A DNA stretch of 64,000 nt from Prorocentrum cordatum (GCA_963575745.1 CAUYUJ010014360.1:208028-272027), one strand, 5' to 3'; positions 10,697 to 22,224 are shown, numbered from the stretch's first letter. Program-made: numbers and translations. The notes: a model not told the origin generated them from the sequence alone.

Positions 10697-11186
10697 GGGG
10701 AGGGAGGAGGAGGAGGAGGAGGAGGAGGAGGAGGAGGAGGAGGAGGAGGAGGAGGAGGAGGAGGAGAAGAGGAGGAGGAGGAGGCGGAGGCGGAGGAGGA
10801 GGAGGAGGAGGAGGAGGAGGAGGGAGAGAGGAGGGAGGAGGAGGAGAGGAGGAGGAGGAGGAGGAGGAGGAGGAGGAGGAGAGGAGGAGGAGGAGGAGGA
10901 GGAGGAGGAGGGGAGAGGAGGAGGAGGAGGAGAGGAGGAGGAGGAGGAGGAGGAGGAGGAGGAGGAGGAGGAGGAGGAGGAGGCGGAGGAGGGGAGGAGG
11001 AGGAGGAGGAGGGAGGAGGAGGAGGAGGAGGAGGAGGAGAGGGAGGCGGAGGAGGAGGAGGAGGGGGTGGCGGAAGGAGGAGGAGGGGAGGAGGAGGAGG
11101 AGGAGGAGGAGGAGGAGGAGGCGGAGAAGGAGGAGGCGGAGAAGGAGGAGGCGGAGGAGGAGGCGGAGGAGGAGGAGGAGGAGGAC
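10697..11186. repeat. (GGA)n microsatellite, about 490 bp
   Basis: GGA triplets with GCGGAG and GAGAGG interruptions. All frames are open. Not coding. Confidence 0.95.
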
Positions 11187-11296
11187 GCAGGGCCTAGGGC
11201 TTCTCTGCGAGAGCGCGGCGGGGAGCGCCGCGGCGGGGAGCGGGCCCGCTCGGAGAGCGCCTCCCCGGAGATCCGACGTATGGGAAAAATCAAGAC

Positions 11297-11297
<1 letters not shown>

Positions 11298-11351
<54 letters not shown>
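11298..11351 (-). repeat. 54-nt poly(T), a poly(A) tract on the minus strand
   Basis: An uninterrupted run of 54 T on the plus strand. Read on the minus strand it is a poly(A) tail preceded by GCCGAAAATTGCAAC. Such a pure run points to a recent retroposed transcript whose body lies at higher coordinates. Confidence 0.9.
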
Positions 11352-11352
<1 letters not shown>

Positions 11353-11849
11353 TTGCAATTTTCGGCCTCTGGGGGCCCTCGCCAGGCCGCGGGGCCGTCA
11401 AAAAAACGACTCGGGATGAGGAACCGGTCCTGGGGAGTGGGTCGAGACTTCCAGGGACCCCGTACTGAAAAATCACGACATCGGATCTCTGGGTCCCCTG
11501 CCATGCCCTCCTTCCCTCCCTGTCTGTCGTCGTCGTCCTCCTCCTCCTCCTCGGCGTCCTGGGCCCTCCTTCCCCGCCTGTCGGCGTCCTCGCTCTCCTC
11601 GGCGTCCTCGGTCCTCCTTCCTCCGTTTGTCGTCCCCCTCCTCCTCCTTCTCCTCGGCGTCCTCGGCCCTCCTCCTCGTCCCTCGTCCCTCTGCGCCTGC
11701 TGCCGCCGCTCCTCCGCGCTCAAGAGTGCCTCCCCTCACCAGGCTCGGGCTTCATCCTTGTCCCTGAGATTGACAAGCACAGAGCCGATGACAGGCTTAG
11801 GGATGCGCCCGCAGGAGCTGAAGGACCCCCTAAGATCGGCGTCGAGATC
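11352..11849 (-). pseudogene. Possible processed retrocopy upstream of the poly(A) tract
   Basis: Just upstream of the minus-strand poly(A) tract, a frame at about 11,849-11,736 reads DLDADLRGSFSSCGRIPKPV then IGSVLVNLRDKDEARAW before TAG-like breaks, followed by low-complexity acidic/basic sequence. The spacing of hydrophobic residues is reminiscent of an RNA-recognition-motif fold (L..F..CG.I....IGSVLVNL.....A.A), but no RNP motif is clean. The structural idea is inference; poly(A) with protein-like text on the same strand is what is seen. Confidence 0.28.
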
Positions 11850-12889
11850 AGGTGATGCCAGTCATGGGCAGGGGGATCGGCTTCAGGCTGGCTGCCCAGC
11901 TCGTTTGCCATTGCAGCCCAGTGCAGGCCTGACCGCGACGGGTCCGCTCCGAAGGCGCCGACCAGAAGTTTCAGGCTGGCAGTCCCCTGCCCACTCCATC
12001 TTCCCCGCTTCTCGTCGTCCTTCTTCTCATCCGTGCCCTCGTCCTCCTGCGCCTCGTCCCTCGCCCCATCTGCTCCTGCTGCTCTCGCCGCTCGTCACCA
12101 TCGGCCAGAGCTTCACACTCAGCGCCTCCACGCCCTGACTGCCCATCTCCCCCTTTTGAGGGCACTGGGCAGGAGCCACCATCCATCCCGCTCCTCCTCC
12201 TCTTCCTCCTCCTCCGCCTCCGCCGCCCTCACCTCCTCATCCCTCTCCTCTTTCCTCCTGTAGTCGTCCTAGTCCCCTTCGCTAGCGTTCCTCTCCTCTT
12301 TCTTCGTGTAGCCGTCCTCGTCCCCGCCGCTAGCGTCGTCGTCGTCCTCCTCCTGCCCCTCCCCCATTCTTTGTCCGCCTCCACCCCCATCTCGTCCTGC
12401 TCCCCCAACTGTTTCCGTTGGTCCAGATTTGACCGCGCAGTCGTCGTGCCTGTGCCCATCCCGCGCCTCCTGCTCCCTCTCGCCGGCTGCTACTGCTCCT
12501 GCACCTCCTTCGACTCCCTCTCCCCCGCTGCTTCTCCCCTCCTCCGCCGCTTCTTCGTCGTCTTGCTCATGTTTCTTCCTTTCTGCCTCACCCTTCCCTG
12601 CCTGTCCCTCTCTCCCCCAAGGGGGCGTCTCTTCTTGGTCGCACTGATGTCCAATGTCTATGGTTGCTCAGAAGGAGCAGCAACACAACTACCAGGGGAG
12701 CCACACCATTCGAGCTCCTCCAACTCGTCGGCCTCGTACGCAAGCTACTATGGGTAACCATCTGGATATTCAAGGAAGCCCAGTGACGGTACCGCATATG
12801 TACCCATGTCGCGCAAATCCGTGCGGGCGCGCACGCAAACTCAGAGAAGCGGTGCTTCCCATTCTTGTCTGGATAGGCTTCCGGAGAAG
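11850..12889. other. TCC/GTC-rich non-coding stretch
   Basis: Scattered short CTC and GTCCTC runs, for example near 12,195-12,360. No domain or codon bias supports a gene. Confidence 0.5.
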
Positions 12890-13770
12890 TTGCCGTTTCG
12901 AGCCCAAGACGGCCCGACAGGCCTCCACGACGGCGGCAGATCACCCCAAGCACCCCCCAGACGGCACAAGAGAGACCCAAGAGAGCCCCAAGACGAAGTT
13001 CCAAGACGGCCCAAAAGGCTTTTGAAATGCTCGGGAGAGCCTCGAGAGCCCTCCCTAGAGGGCCCCGAGAGGACAGAACCATTGATGTTCCTTTATTATT
13101 TAATGTTTTTGGTGTTGCCGCCATTTCGAGCTTCCGACGTTCCAAGACGGCCCATATGGCTCCCAAGATTGCCCCAAGATGGCCAAAGAGGCTGGCAAGA
13201 GGGCCCGAAGACGGCCCCACGACGGCAAAAGAGGCACTCAAAACCGGCCCAAGAGGGCCCCAAGATGGCCCCAAGAGGGGCCAAAGAGGGGGAACACGAT
13301 TTGATGATTCGAGCCTTCCGCCCCGAGGGGCCCCCAGGAGACCCCAAGAGGCCCAAAAGAGGCCCCAAGAGGCTTCAAAACGCCCCTTACCTGGTTTGTG
13401 TTCTCTCAGGGCTTCTGAAAAACTGCTGTTCGCTCGGGACATCCTCGAATAATCGGCTCTGGAGGGGTCTCCAAATCAACATCTTCTTGGACTCGCTCCC
13501 GGAAGGCCCGAAGAGACCCCCAAGAGGCCCCCAAGAGCCGCGCGGAGGCCCCCAAAGAGCGCCCGAAGAGGCCCCGGGACCCCCCAAGAGGGCCCCAAGA
13601 CGGCCCAAGACAGCCCAAGATGGCCTGAGAGAGCCCCCGCAGAACCCTCAGACATGCCCAGACAGCCCAAGAAGACCCCAGTAGCCCCCGTGAGGACCAC
13701 GACAGGCCCACAAAAGGCCCCCAGGATGCCACAAAATAACCCCAGACGGCCTCAACAGCCCAAAGGGTAG
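12890..13770 (+). repeat. Degenerate GGCCCCAAGA repeat field, copy 1
   Basis: CCCAAGANGGCCC and close variants recur every 10-25 bp. AT-richer inserts interrupt the field near 13,085-13,125 and 13,430-13,490. Similar fields with similar inserts occur at 16,080-16,700 and 20,660-21,170. Open frames here give Pro/Lys/Arg-rich or Gly/Trp-rich repeats and are not called. Confidence 0.75.
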
Positions 13771-14164
13771 CCTCAAAAAATCACGACGACCCCTCTCTTC
13801 TTCGACGTCATTTCGTCGTGCTCCTTACCGTCCTTCTTTGTCGTCGTCGTCGTCGTCGTCCATCTTCTTCTCCTCCTCCTCCGCTTCGTTTCACCTCGTA
13901 CTCGCCCTCCTCCATCTCTTCCGCGTCCTCGCGCTTGTCTTCCTAGTTGTTGTCCTTCTGCCCCCTCGATGCCCTCCCCGCCATCAGCGCTGCCATCCTC
14001 GACATCCGCCGCCTTGTCGTCGCCATCCTCCTTTTTCTTCTTCTCCCCCCCACGAGCCCCATGGACAACATCGGCGCTCCCTGCTCTTGCCCGATCAGTC
14101 TCAGACGCCGCGCCCGCGACGCTCAGGAATCCCGCTCTGGCAGCGGATCCACGCAGGACGCACG
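13771..14164. other. Low-complexity TCC/GTC-rich stretch
   Basis: Includes (GTC)n near 13,840-13,860. The minus-strand frame gives Lys/Glu/Asp-rich text only. No gene called. Confidence 0.5.
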
Positions 14165-14520
14165 CTTCAGCAGGCCGCCTGCTCGACCTGGCCGCCCGGG
14201 CGCGCCGTCCCGACCCGCCCGCTAAGGTCCCCCCGCCCGATCCGCCCGTCCGGTGATGCCACGTGTGTTCTCGTCCTGGCCCCCTCGTGCTGCTGCTCCC
14301 TCTCGGGCTCCATCCTCCTCCCTCCCCCGTGTCCCGTCCTTCCGTGCGTCTTCTCTCCCCCCGCCTGACGGGCTGCACGAAGTGCACGTGGCGGTCAAGA
14401 GAGACATACCCCCTAAGCGGGGACGATCTAAGACGGAGAGGGCGGGAATCGATGGTTTGGGTTAGACGTGCTGAATGGCACACGAACAGATATGAGCGAT
14501 CCGTCTAAAACTGATTGTTG
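14165..14520 (+). repeat. Family P dispersed repeat, copy 1, ending in GTT repeats
   Basis: Matches 19,575-19,940 in direct orientation. Shared blocks are GCCTGCTCGACCTGGCCGCC, a middle C/T-rich part, and GACGATC(T/G)AAGAC...GACGTGCTGA-type text near the end. Both copies run directly into GTT/GTC triplet arrays. Confidence 0.75.
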
Positions 14521-14602
14521 GTGTTGTTGTTGCTGTTGTTGTTGGTGGTGGTGGTGATGTTGTGGTTGTGGTTGTGGTTGTGGTTGTGGTTGTGGTTGTT
14601 GC

Positions 14603-14645
<43 letters not shown>

Positions 14646-14695
14646 AGTGTTAGTGTTGTTGTTGTTGTTTTTGTTGTTGTTGAGGTTGTTGTTGA
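14517..14695 (+). repeat. (GTT)n with GGTTGT variants
   Basis: About 180 bp of GTT and GTG triplets with a GTTGTG hexamer phase in the middle. Confidence 0.95.
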
Positions 14696-15284
14696 ACCTT
14701 AAGTTTTAGACACGTACTACAACCCGCTGGATTAAAAAGTTGGGACGGCGGGGTTCGAGAGAGAGAGAGAGACGCTGCTGGCCACCCGTTAGGCCATGGG
14801 GCCCAGGACAATGTTGGATTTGATGCCGAATTGGGAGTTTCAGACGCATACCTCACCCCCTTTAATATCATAAAGGCCAAATGGGCATTCCGCCTAGGAC
14901 TTTCTCAAACAAGTTTCAGATCGCCTTCCAGGGCGACCTGAAATTCTCCCATGCCGTCTGAAAGTGGCGATTTCGCCTAAGACTTCCTCACAAAAAGTTT
15001 CAGATCGATGTTCATGCCGCCTGAGAGTGGTCGTTTCGCTTAAGACGTCCTCAAACAGCACTTTCAGGTTGCCTTCCATGCCGCCAGAATACAAAGATTT
15101 CGTGTGCGATGATTTCCATAACTTTGTGCTGCAGAGCTCCACGCCCTGCGCAGCCGTTCCGTCATTCGGTTCACGGGCCTGCCTGGGAGTCATCTCGGGG
15201 TTCATCGATGGTGGAGGCTCGAGGGCCAGTCGACCGGCGAAACCCGCGGGGATCGCTCTCTCGCATAGTGCCAGTCACAACTTT
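14696..15284 (+). repeat. Degenerate tandem units with TAAGACTTCCTCA
   Basis: Related segments near 14,891, 14,974 and 15,037 share CGCCTAAGACTTCCTCA then AGTTTCAGATCG. Spacings are about 83 and 63 bp. The rest of the interval has no recognised feature. Confidence 0.5.
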
Positions 15285-15840
15285 TTAATCCAGAGTGTGG
15301 TAGTGTGGGACACCCTGAATGCGCTTTCTCGCCAAGGCACCAGATGCATTTCTTTTGAAACTTAAGCCCCCGCTCACGGGCTTCGGGGTTCCGCCCAAAC
15401 CGGCCGTCCAACAACAACAACACCACTTCCACCACAACCAACAACAACAACAACAATCTTTCTGGCACGCGTGTCTTGCATTCTGTATGCGCCAACCCTC
15501 GATACACGCCCACTTCGTCTTCGGTCGCACCCCATTTCGGGGGGGATCTCTGAATCTCTTCCTTGTCGGCCACTGACTGCAGTGCGAGGAACTCTTGAGC
15601 GAGACCGCCGTTCCTGAGTTCGGGGGCCTCTTTGGCCAGGGGCTCTCGGAATACAGATGGTGAAAGATCGAACGGGAACCCTTGTCGCCGTGTCAGGGCC
15701 TCCACCAACTTGCGTGAATTACGACAAGCCGCTCTTGAGTTCAGGGGCTTCTTTCTGGCAAGGGCCTTTGCGAATACATCTGGAGGAAATCCGCCGACCC
15801 TGTCGGCGTGTGTGAGGGGCTTGTCCGTTCAAGTCGTCAT
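15285..15840 (+). repeat. Higher-order repeat, copy 1 (truncated)
   Basis: Begins with CTTAAGCCCCCGCTC-type text and a CAA-rich junction near 15,410-15,460. The unit GGCCACTGACTGCAGTGCGA follows, then two 137-bp-type subunits (AACGGGAACCCTTGTCG... near 15,670). It is interrupted downstream by a GGCCCCAAGA field. Confidence 0.7.
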
Positions 15841-16079
15841 CTCCGTCATTCGTTGGTCGTCGTCTCTGTCGTCCCCTTTCCCTGCCTCCCCCCTTTCCCT
15901 GGGCTCGTCGAAACTCCCCCCTTTCCCAGGGACCTCCTCAGCGCGCCAGCCAAAGCGAAGTTGAGCAACGTCGTAATGGAGTCGATGGGAAGCCCCTTCC
16001 CTTCGATCCCTCCCCCGCTGGGGGTGGTGGTCCGGGGGGGGGTCCCGGGGGAGGGGGGGGGTCAGATACGACGCCCCCC

Positions 16080-16700
16080 CTGGGAGTCCCGGAGCCCCAA
16101 GAAGCCCCAAGACGGCCAAGAGTGCCCCCAAAGGCCCCAAAGACAGTCCAAGAGAACCCCGAATCGCCGAACGATCTGTCCAAGACGTCTTGGCGGCCTC
16201 CAGACGGCCCAAGAAGCCTGCAAAGCGCCCCAAGAGGCCTCCAGGAGCTTTCCCACGAGAGCCCCAAGAGGCACAATTCATGGATTTCCCATATGTTTTT
16301 GAACGAATGTGGCGCTCTTGCCTCTTCCGCTTCCCGACGCGCCAAAACGGCCCAAGAGGCCCCCAAGATCGCCCCGAGACGGCCCAAGAGGCCCCCAAGA
16401 GAGTCCCCTAACGGCCGAAGAGGGCCCCAAGACGGCCCAAGAGGCCCCCAAGACGGCTCCAGGAGAGTGCCCAGACGGGGGACCCGAACGGACATTTCGA
16501 GCTCTCAGCCCCAAGAGGCCCCCGAGAGGCCCCGAAGAAGCCCCAAGAGGCCCCAAGATGCTCCCAAGGGCCCCCAAACTGCCCCAAGACAGCCCAGGAG
16601 AGCCTCATATTGCCAAGGAGGCCTCCAAGAGTGCCTCGAGACGGCGCAAGAGGAACCCTGGACGGCCCAAGACGGCCTCAAGAAATCCCCAAGCTGTCCC
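16080..16700 (+). repeat. Degenerate GGCCCCAAGA repeat field, copy 2
   Basis: Same motif as at 12,890-13,770, with an AT-rich insert near 16,268-16,330. It lies between two copies of the 15-18 kb higher-order repeat, as if inserted into it. A TCC-rich run follows at about 16,720-16,830. Confidence 0.7.
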
Positions 16701-16944
16701 AAGAAAGCCTCTGGCCTCCTCCTTTTCCTCCTCCTCCTCCTCCTCCTTCTCCTCCCCCCCTCTGCTCCCCCTCCTCCTGCTCTCCTCTGCCCCCTTCTCC
16801 TCCTCTTGCTTCTCCTCCACATCCTTCTCCCCCCTCCTCCTCCCTCATCCACCTCCTCCACCCTTACTCCACCTCCCACTCATGCTCCTCCCCTTGCCCC
16901 CACCCTCGTTTTCAACTTCGTCGCTCTCAGGGTCGGCGGCACCG

Positions 16945-18245
16945 GCCGTAAGGCCTTCGCAATATCGAACAGAACCCTTGTCGTCGCAGTTGGGCCTCCA
17001 CCGTATTGATTGAATCCAGAGGAAATTTCGAACGAGGGCGCCGTTTTTGACTTCGGGGGCTTTCCTGGCCAGGAGCTGTCGGATGGAATATCGGGCAGGA
17101 GGCCTTGTCGTCGTGGCTGGGCCTCCGCCAAGTTGGTTGAACTGAGGGACGTCTCGAGCGAAAACGCCGTTCCTGAGTTCGGGAGCCTCTCAGGCCAAGG
17201 TGTTTTGGGTAAATTGTGCAGAGATGTCGAAAGGGAGCCGTTGTCGTCGCAGCCGGGCCTCCAAGGGCACACGTGTACACTTAAGCCAACGCTCGCGCGG
17301 GAGCCTCGTTTTTACAGAAAATGTAACTGGCGTCGAGGCGAGAGCGCGTGGAGCTTTCTCCGGATATCAACACTCACTATTCACCAGAAGTGAATATTCA
17401 ACAACAGCAACACCAACAACAACCATTTTAAGACTGTTCGTTCGTACTGGAACGCGTGTTTTACGTGTTGTATGCCCCAATTTTCGATACCCGCCCGTTT
17501 CGTATTCGATCGCACGCCCTTTCGGGAGTAATCTTGTCCTCGTCGGCCACTGACTGCAGCGCGAGGAACTCTTGAACGAGACCGCCGTTCCTGACTTCGG
17601 GGGCCTTTCTGGCAAGACCAGGGGCTCTCATAATACATATGGGGAAATATCGAACGGGAACCCTTGTCGCCGTGCCTGGACCTCCACCAACTTGCGCGAA
17701 ATACGATATAATCTTGAGCGACAACGCCGCTCTTGAGTTCAGGGGCCTCTCTGGCAAGGGCCTCTGTGAGCACATCTGGAGGAAATATCGAACGAGAGCC
17801 CTTGTCGTCGTAGTTGGGCCTCCACCAATTTGACTGATCCCAAGGAAGTTTCGAGCGAAAGCGCCGCTCCTGAGTTCGAGGGCCTTCCTGGCCAGGAGCT
17901 GTCGGAGTAAATCGTGGGGAAATATCGGGCAGGAGGCCTTGTCGTCGTGGCTGGGCCTCCGCCAGGTTGGTTGAGCTGCGAGGACGTCTCGAGCGACAGC
18001 GCCGTTCCTGAGTTCGGGAGCCTCTCAGGCCAAGGTGTCTCGGGGTAAGCCGTGAGGAAGTATCAAGCTTGAGCCGTTGTCGTCGCAGCCGGGCCACCAA
18101 GGGTGCACATTTGCACAGGAGCCAGCGCTCGCGTGGGGGCCTCGATTTCGAAGAAGATGTAGCATGCGTCGAGGCGAGAGCGCGCGGAACCTTCTCCGGA
18201 TATCAACCGTAATAATTCTCTAGAAGTGAATGTGTGTGCGACGAC
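16945..18245 (+). repeat. Higher-order tandem repeat, copies 2 and 3
   Basis: Subunits of about 127-139 bp start with ATATCGAAC or ATATCGGGC near 16,962, 17,089, 17,224, 17,648, 17,786, 17,921 and 18,060. Each carries CCTTGTCGTCG and GCCGTTCCTGAGTTCGGG-type blocks. After the third subunit of each block comes the same tail (GGCGTCGAGGCGAGAGCGCG) near 17,330 and 18,167, giving a higher-order period near 838 bp. A CAA-rich junction separates the blocks at about 17,400. Confidence 0.85.
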
Positions 18246-18514
18246 AACAACGACGACGCTCCGGCTCGATGCGTCCTCCTTTCTCACTCGGGGCCAAAAC
18301 TCTTGCTCGCCCCCCAAAGCCGCCTTTCCAACAAAACCAGCGCTCCCGCTTGATATTTCCCAGCTCTTCCCCTCAGGGCCGACGCCCCCGCCGTGGGGCC
18401 CCCTGCAGACAGCGACGCTCCCGCTCGATATTTCCTCCGCCTTCGCTCAAGACTCCCAGGAGGCCCTGAGGCTTCCTTAATCCCTGTTGAACCTCAGCGC
18501 ATGAACAGTTGCTA

Positions 18515-18790
18515 TTGCTGGGCACCCTGAGTGCGCTTTTGCGCTCTCGCGCCTGCTACGCGCGACCTCGCTCTCGCTCGTGTCTTGGGCGTGGCGTCGT
18601 CGCCGTCGTCGCCGCCGCCGCCGTCGCCTTCGCCTTCGCCTTCGCCTTCGCCGCCGCCGCCGTCGTCGTCGTCGTCGCTGTCGTAGCTAAGCAATGATTA
18701 TTGTGGGACACCCTGAATGCGCTTTCGCGCTCTCGCGCCTGCTCCGCGCGACCTCGCTCTCGCTTGTGTCTTGGGGCGTGGCGTCGTCTC
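18515..18790 (+). repeat. Direct duplication of about 90 bp
   Basis: GCTCTCGCGCCTGCT(A/C)CGCG and CGACCTCGCTCTCGCT-type text occurs at about 18,530-18,600 and again at 18,710-18,790. A GCC/GTC triplet tract lies between them. A third partial copy of the entry motif (GGGACACCCTGAATGCGCTT) lies at about 15,306. Confidence 0.75.
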
Positions 18791-19574
18791 CATCGTCGTT
18801 GCCGGCGCCATCAGGAAGCGGCCGACGCACAAGCGGTCCCCGGGAAGGGGTCGAAAACCCAGGGGCCTAATCTCTGAAACTTCTCTCAGGGGCTCTGGGG
18901 GCTCTCCACAGGGCTCTCCCAAAGGTTGTGAGGCCTCTCCCTATGGTCTTCGGCCAATCAAGCTTCGTGCTACCTTGAAGCAGGGCGTGGGCAGGGGGAT
19001 TGCGAAGGCGATGTGCCATCCGGGCTGGGAATGTAGAAGCGTCTCGGAAAAAGGTGTTGTGACGACCTCCTCGGGCGGGAGATGAAGGAGAAGGAATTTC
19101 AGACCCCCGTGTGCAAGAAATAAATAACACGTCCCCATGAGAAAAAAAGAGCTATCATGACGGATTCATGCTGCATGCAGAAGCATAGAACATCCGGGTA
19201 AAATGATTGTTGTTATTGTCGTCACTTTTGAAGAGTAAGTATTGTTGATCCCCCATCCGTTGCGCAGTATATTCTTTCAATTGAAACGCCCCGCCCTGGG
19301 CTCGCGCCCTGTTTTTGGCAAGAGAAGGCCTTGAGGATCAAAATGGCCACCTGGCCCCGAGTTGCAACAACAACGGTTCCCGCCTGATACCCCCCCACAG
19401 TTTATTGGGAAATCGCGTTTTCGCGCGGAACTTTCTCACATGTGGGACTTCCTGTGGATTTATTCAAGCGCCGCGCCCCCGATGTTCAATAATCGTTTTC
19501 TCTCATTTGTTTTTTTCGCGATGAACTTGGGGATTGCACTATCGCTCGAAACCATCTCGCGATGCATGCATTAT
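18791..19574. other. No gene recognised
   Basis: Mixed composition. ATCAAAATGGCCACC near 19,338 is only a weak partial likeness to the spliced leader and is not called. Confidence 0.5.
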
Positions 19575-19965
19575 TCACGATTCAGCAACCCGCCTGCTCG
19601 ACCTGGCCGCCTGGGCCCGCCTTCGCCCGCCCTTTAGGGTCTACACGCCCGACCTGCCCGTCTGGTTCTGCCACGCGTTTTCGGTTGTAGGCCCCCCTCA
19701 TGCTAATCCCGTGCCCCATCCTTCTCCCTCCCCTTTCCATATGTCCTCCCTTCCCCTGTCCGAGGGCCTGGACCAATTACGCGCGGCAGGCAAGACACAT
19801 ATGCTCCCAGGGGGGTACGATCGAAGACAAAGAAGGCGGACATCGAGGGCTTGGGATATACGTGCTGAGGTACGCGAGCAAGTAAGGGCGAGCAGTCTCA
19901 AAATGCTTGGCTTCGTCGTCGTCCTCGTCGTCGCCGTCGTTGTTGTTGTTGGTGGTGGTGTTGCT
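19575..19965 (+). repeat. Family P dispersed repeat, copy 2, ending in GTC/GTT repeats
   Basis: Homologous to 14,165-14,520 (see there). It ends in CGTCGTCGTC...GTTGTTGTTG near 19,915-19,960, so both copies terminate in related triplet arrays. Confidence 0.7.
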
Positions 19966-20297
19966 CTTTCGTAAGCCAGGGGGCAAGGGCTTGATCTCGG
20001 GCGCAAGCCTCCCCCTACAATGGGTACCAAACATGGGGGGGCCAACAATAATTACATGAGAACGCGACGCAACAGCTATCCGCACCGCGGAGCCCCACTT
20101 CAGCCACACGTCCAGGGACAACGGATATCCGAACGGCCCCTCCTATTCTGATGAATCCGCCACCGTGCCCCCTGGCACGTTGAGGCGTGGAAAAATTCTT
20201 AAGTCTGCCTGGTTGGGTTCTTGCAGTGTAAGGAGAGGCCCCCCTCCCCCTACTCGCGGGCTGTCGTGTGCATCCCCCCTGTTCACCGAAGCCACTT

Positions 20298-20610
20298 CCC
20301 TCGTTCCCGCTCGGGGATGGTGCGCTGCAAACATGGTAGTTCATGTTCGAACCCCTATTCCACGCGTGCCCACTCGAGGGTGGTGCACTACCGCGTGGCA
20401 GCTAAGTCCTTAACTCTCACTCCACGCGTGCCCGCTCGAGGCTGGTGCGCTCCCCGCATGGCAGCTAATGGCTGGAACCTCGTTTCACGCGCGCCAGCTC
20501 GAGGATTGGGTGCTTCCCGCGTGGCTGCTACCTCCTAGGCCCCCCATCCCACGCGCACCCGCTCGAAATCGTGCACTTCCCGCGTTGCCAGCCGCTGCTC
20601 CTGAGCGCCC
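20298..20610 (+). repeat. 62-64-bp tandem repeat, five units
   Basis: CACGCG(T/C)GCCCGCTCGAGG starts at 20,361, 20,423, 20,486 and 20,550, with a more diverged unit before 20,361. Every unit continues with TGGTGCRCT and CCCGCGTGGCAGCTA-type text. Confidence 0.85.
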
Positions 20611-20659
20611 CTTGGCCTCCCGAGCCACAACCCCTTGAAAAATACTGTGGATATGCGCG

Positions 20660-21170
20660 CCCTTTCAAGACGGCCCGCGCAGACCACCAAAGACACCAAG
20701 AGGGCCTGAAATGCATCGAAAACTGCCCAAAATGGCCCCAAGGCGGCCGAATCGTGATGCAAGACGGCCCAGCATGGCTCCTAGAGGGCCCTACATGGTC
20801 ACAAGAGAACCTCCAACAGGGTCCGAAGAAGGCAGAACCATTGATTCTGTGCGTGTGTGTGTGTGTGTGTGACTGATTTTCGCATCCTCGCCTCTTCGGG
20901 CTGCCGTCAGCTCGTGGCGGCCCAAGAGGATTCCACGATGGCCCAGAAGGCATCCAAGACGGACTCAAAAGGGCCTCAGAAGACCGCCCGTGGCACCCAA
21001 TGCGGCCTGAGAGGCCCTTCGACGAACCCAGCGGCCCGAGACGGCACCAAGCCGGCCCCGCGACGGTCCCCAGGCACCCACCATGCGGCCAAGACGGCCC
21101 CAAGATGGCCCCGAGGAGCCCTCAAGACTGCCCCACAGGAGGCCAAGAGAGCCCCCAAACGGACGAGACG
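20660..21170 (+). repeat. Degenerate GGCCCCAAGA repeat field, copy 3
   Basis: Same motif as the fields at 13 and 16 kb. Its insert begins GGCAGAACCATTGATTCTG, matching ACAGAACCATTGATGTTC at about 13,075, so the insert is part of the family. A (GT)n run lies at about 20,850-20,870. Confidence 0.75.
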
Positions 21171-21177
21171 AGTTTCC

Positions 21178-21197
21178 TTATCATCATCATCATCATG

Positions 21198-21231
<34 letters not shown>

Positions 21232-21533
21232 GCATCATCATCATCGCCACCATCATCATCACCATTATCGTCATTGTCAGGATAACCGTCCCCGACATGT
21301 CGTGCTCGTTCCCCCTCGGGCCCGCAGTGTCTGGGACAGGTCGCTCCTGTCTCACTCGCAGCTGCTGCGGCATGCGGCGGTGTGCAGCAACACTCGCCTC
21401 AGTGCACTGCGAGGTCCAAACTGGTGCTGCATGCCAGCGTGACCGGCTCCCCGCCTGTGCCCACGTAGACGTTGATTGTTTTTCGACAGCCATGCGACCA
21501 TGCATCCTTCTTACCATCATCACCATCATCATT

Positions 21534-21564
<31 letters not shown>

Positions 21565-21731
21565 CCACCATCATCATCATCATCATCATCAGCATCACCA
21601 TAAACATCATCATCAGCAACAGCATCAGCATCATCAGCATTATGAAGCATCATCAACAACATCATCATCACCATAAACATCATTATTATCATCATCATCC
21701 TCATCACCGTAAACATCAGCACCGTAATCAG

Positions 21732-21792
<61 letters not shown>

Positions 21793-21800
21793 GTCATTGC
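21178..21800. repeat. (ATC)n arrays flanking about 240 bp of other sequence
   Basis: ATC triplets at about 21,178-21,270 and 21,513-21,800, interrupted by CAC, AGC and AAC variants. The middle part (21,271-21,512) shows no recognised gene. Confidence 0.95.
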
Positions 21801-22224
21801 GGGCCACCCCTGCTGCCAGGCTCCCGCGCCTGGGGCCCGGCCACCGCTTCCGCAGCGTCAGCACCAGCTCGGGTATCTGCGCCCCGGTGCTCATCTGCAT
21901 GCTGCCCTGCAGCCAGGACGGTCCGCGGGGAAGGGAATCCGCGCACCGTCGGAGGAGAAGATCTCAGACGCTATGGTCCAATCACATGGGAAATATTTCG
22001 ACTGCTCTGAGTCACTTGGGGAACATTTACTCCGACTGCTCCAAACTGCTTGGGCAACGCTTCGACTCCACCCCTGGCGCAAGCTTGTCGGGGGCTGGGC
22101 TCCAGTAGCCGGCCTTCGACAGTGCCTCACGTTCGAGGGTGGGAACAGATGCGCACGGCGACTCCTGCACGGCCCAGTCACGTGCGGTCATCTGGAGGTG
22201 CATGACGCTGTTAAAACAGGGCTA
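21801..22224. other. No gene recognised
   Basis: Unique-looking sequence; no supported feature. Confidence 0.5.

Noticed and set aside
19335-19352. ATCAAAATGGCCACC resembling part of the spliced leader on the minus strand
   Set aside because: Only the GCCATTTTG core matches; the ends differ and no TCC array adjoins.
20344-20360. GTTCGAACCCC near 20,346 as a tRNA T-arm
   Set aside because: No matching acceptor or anticodon arms upstream; it lies in a 62-64-bp tandem repeat.
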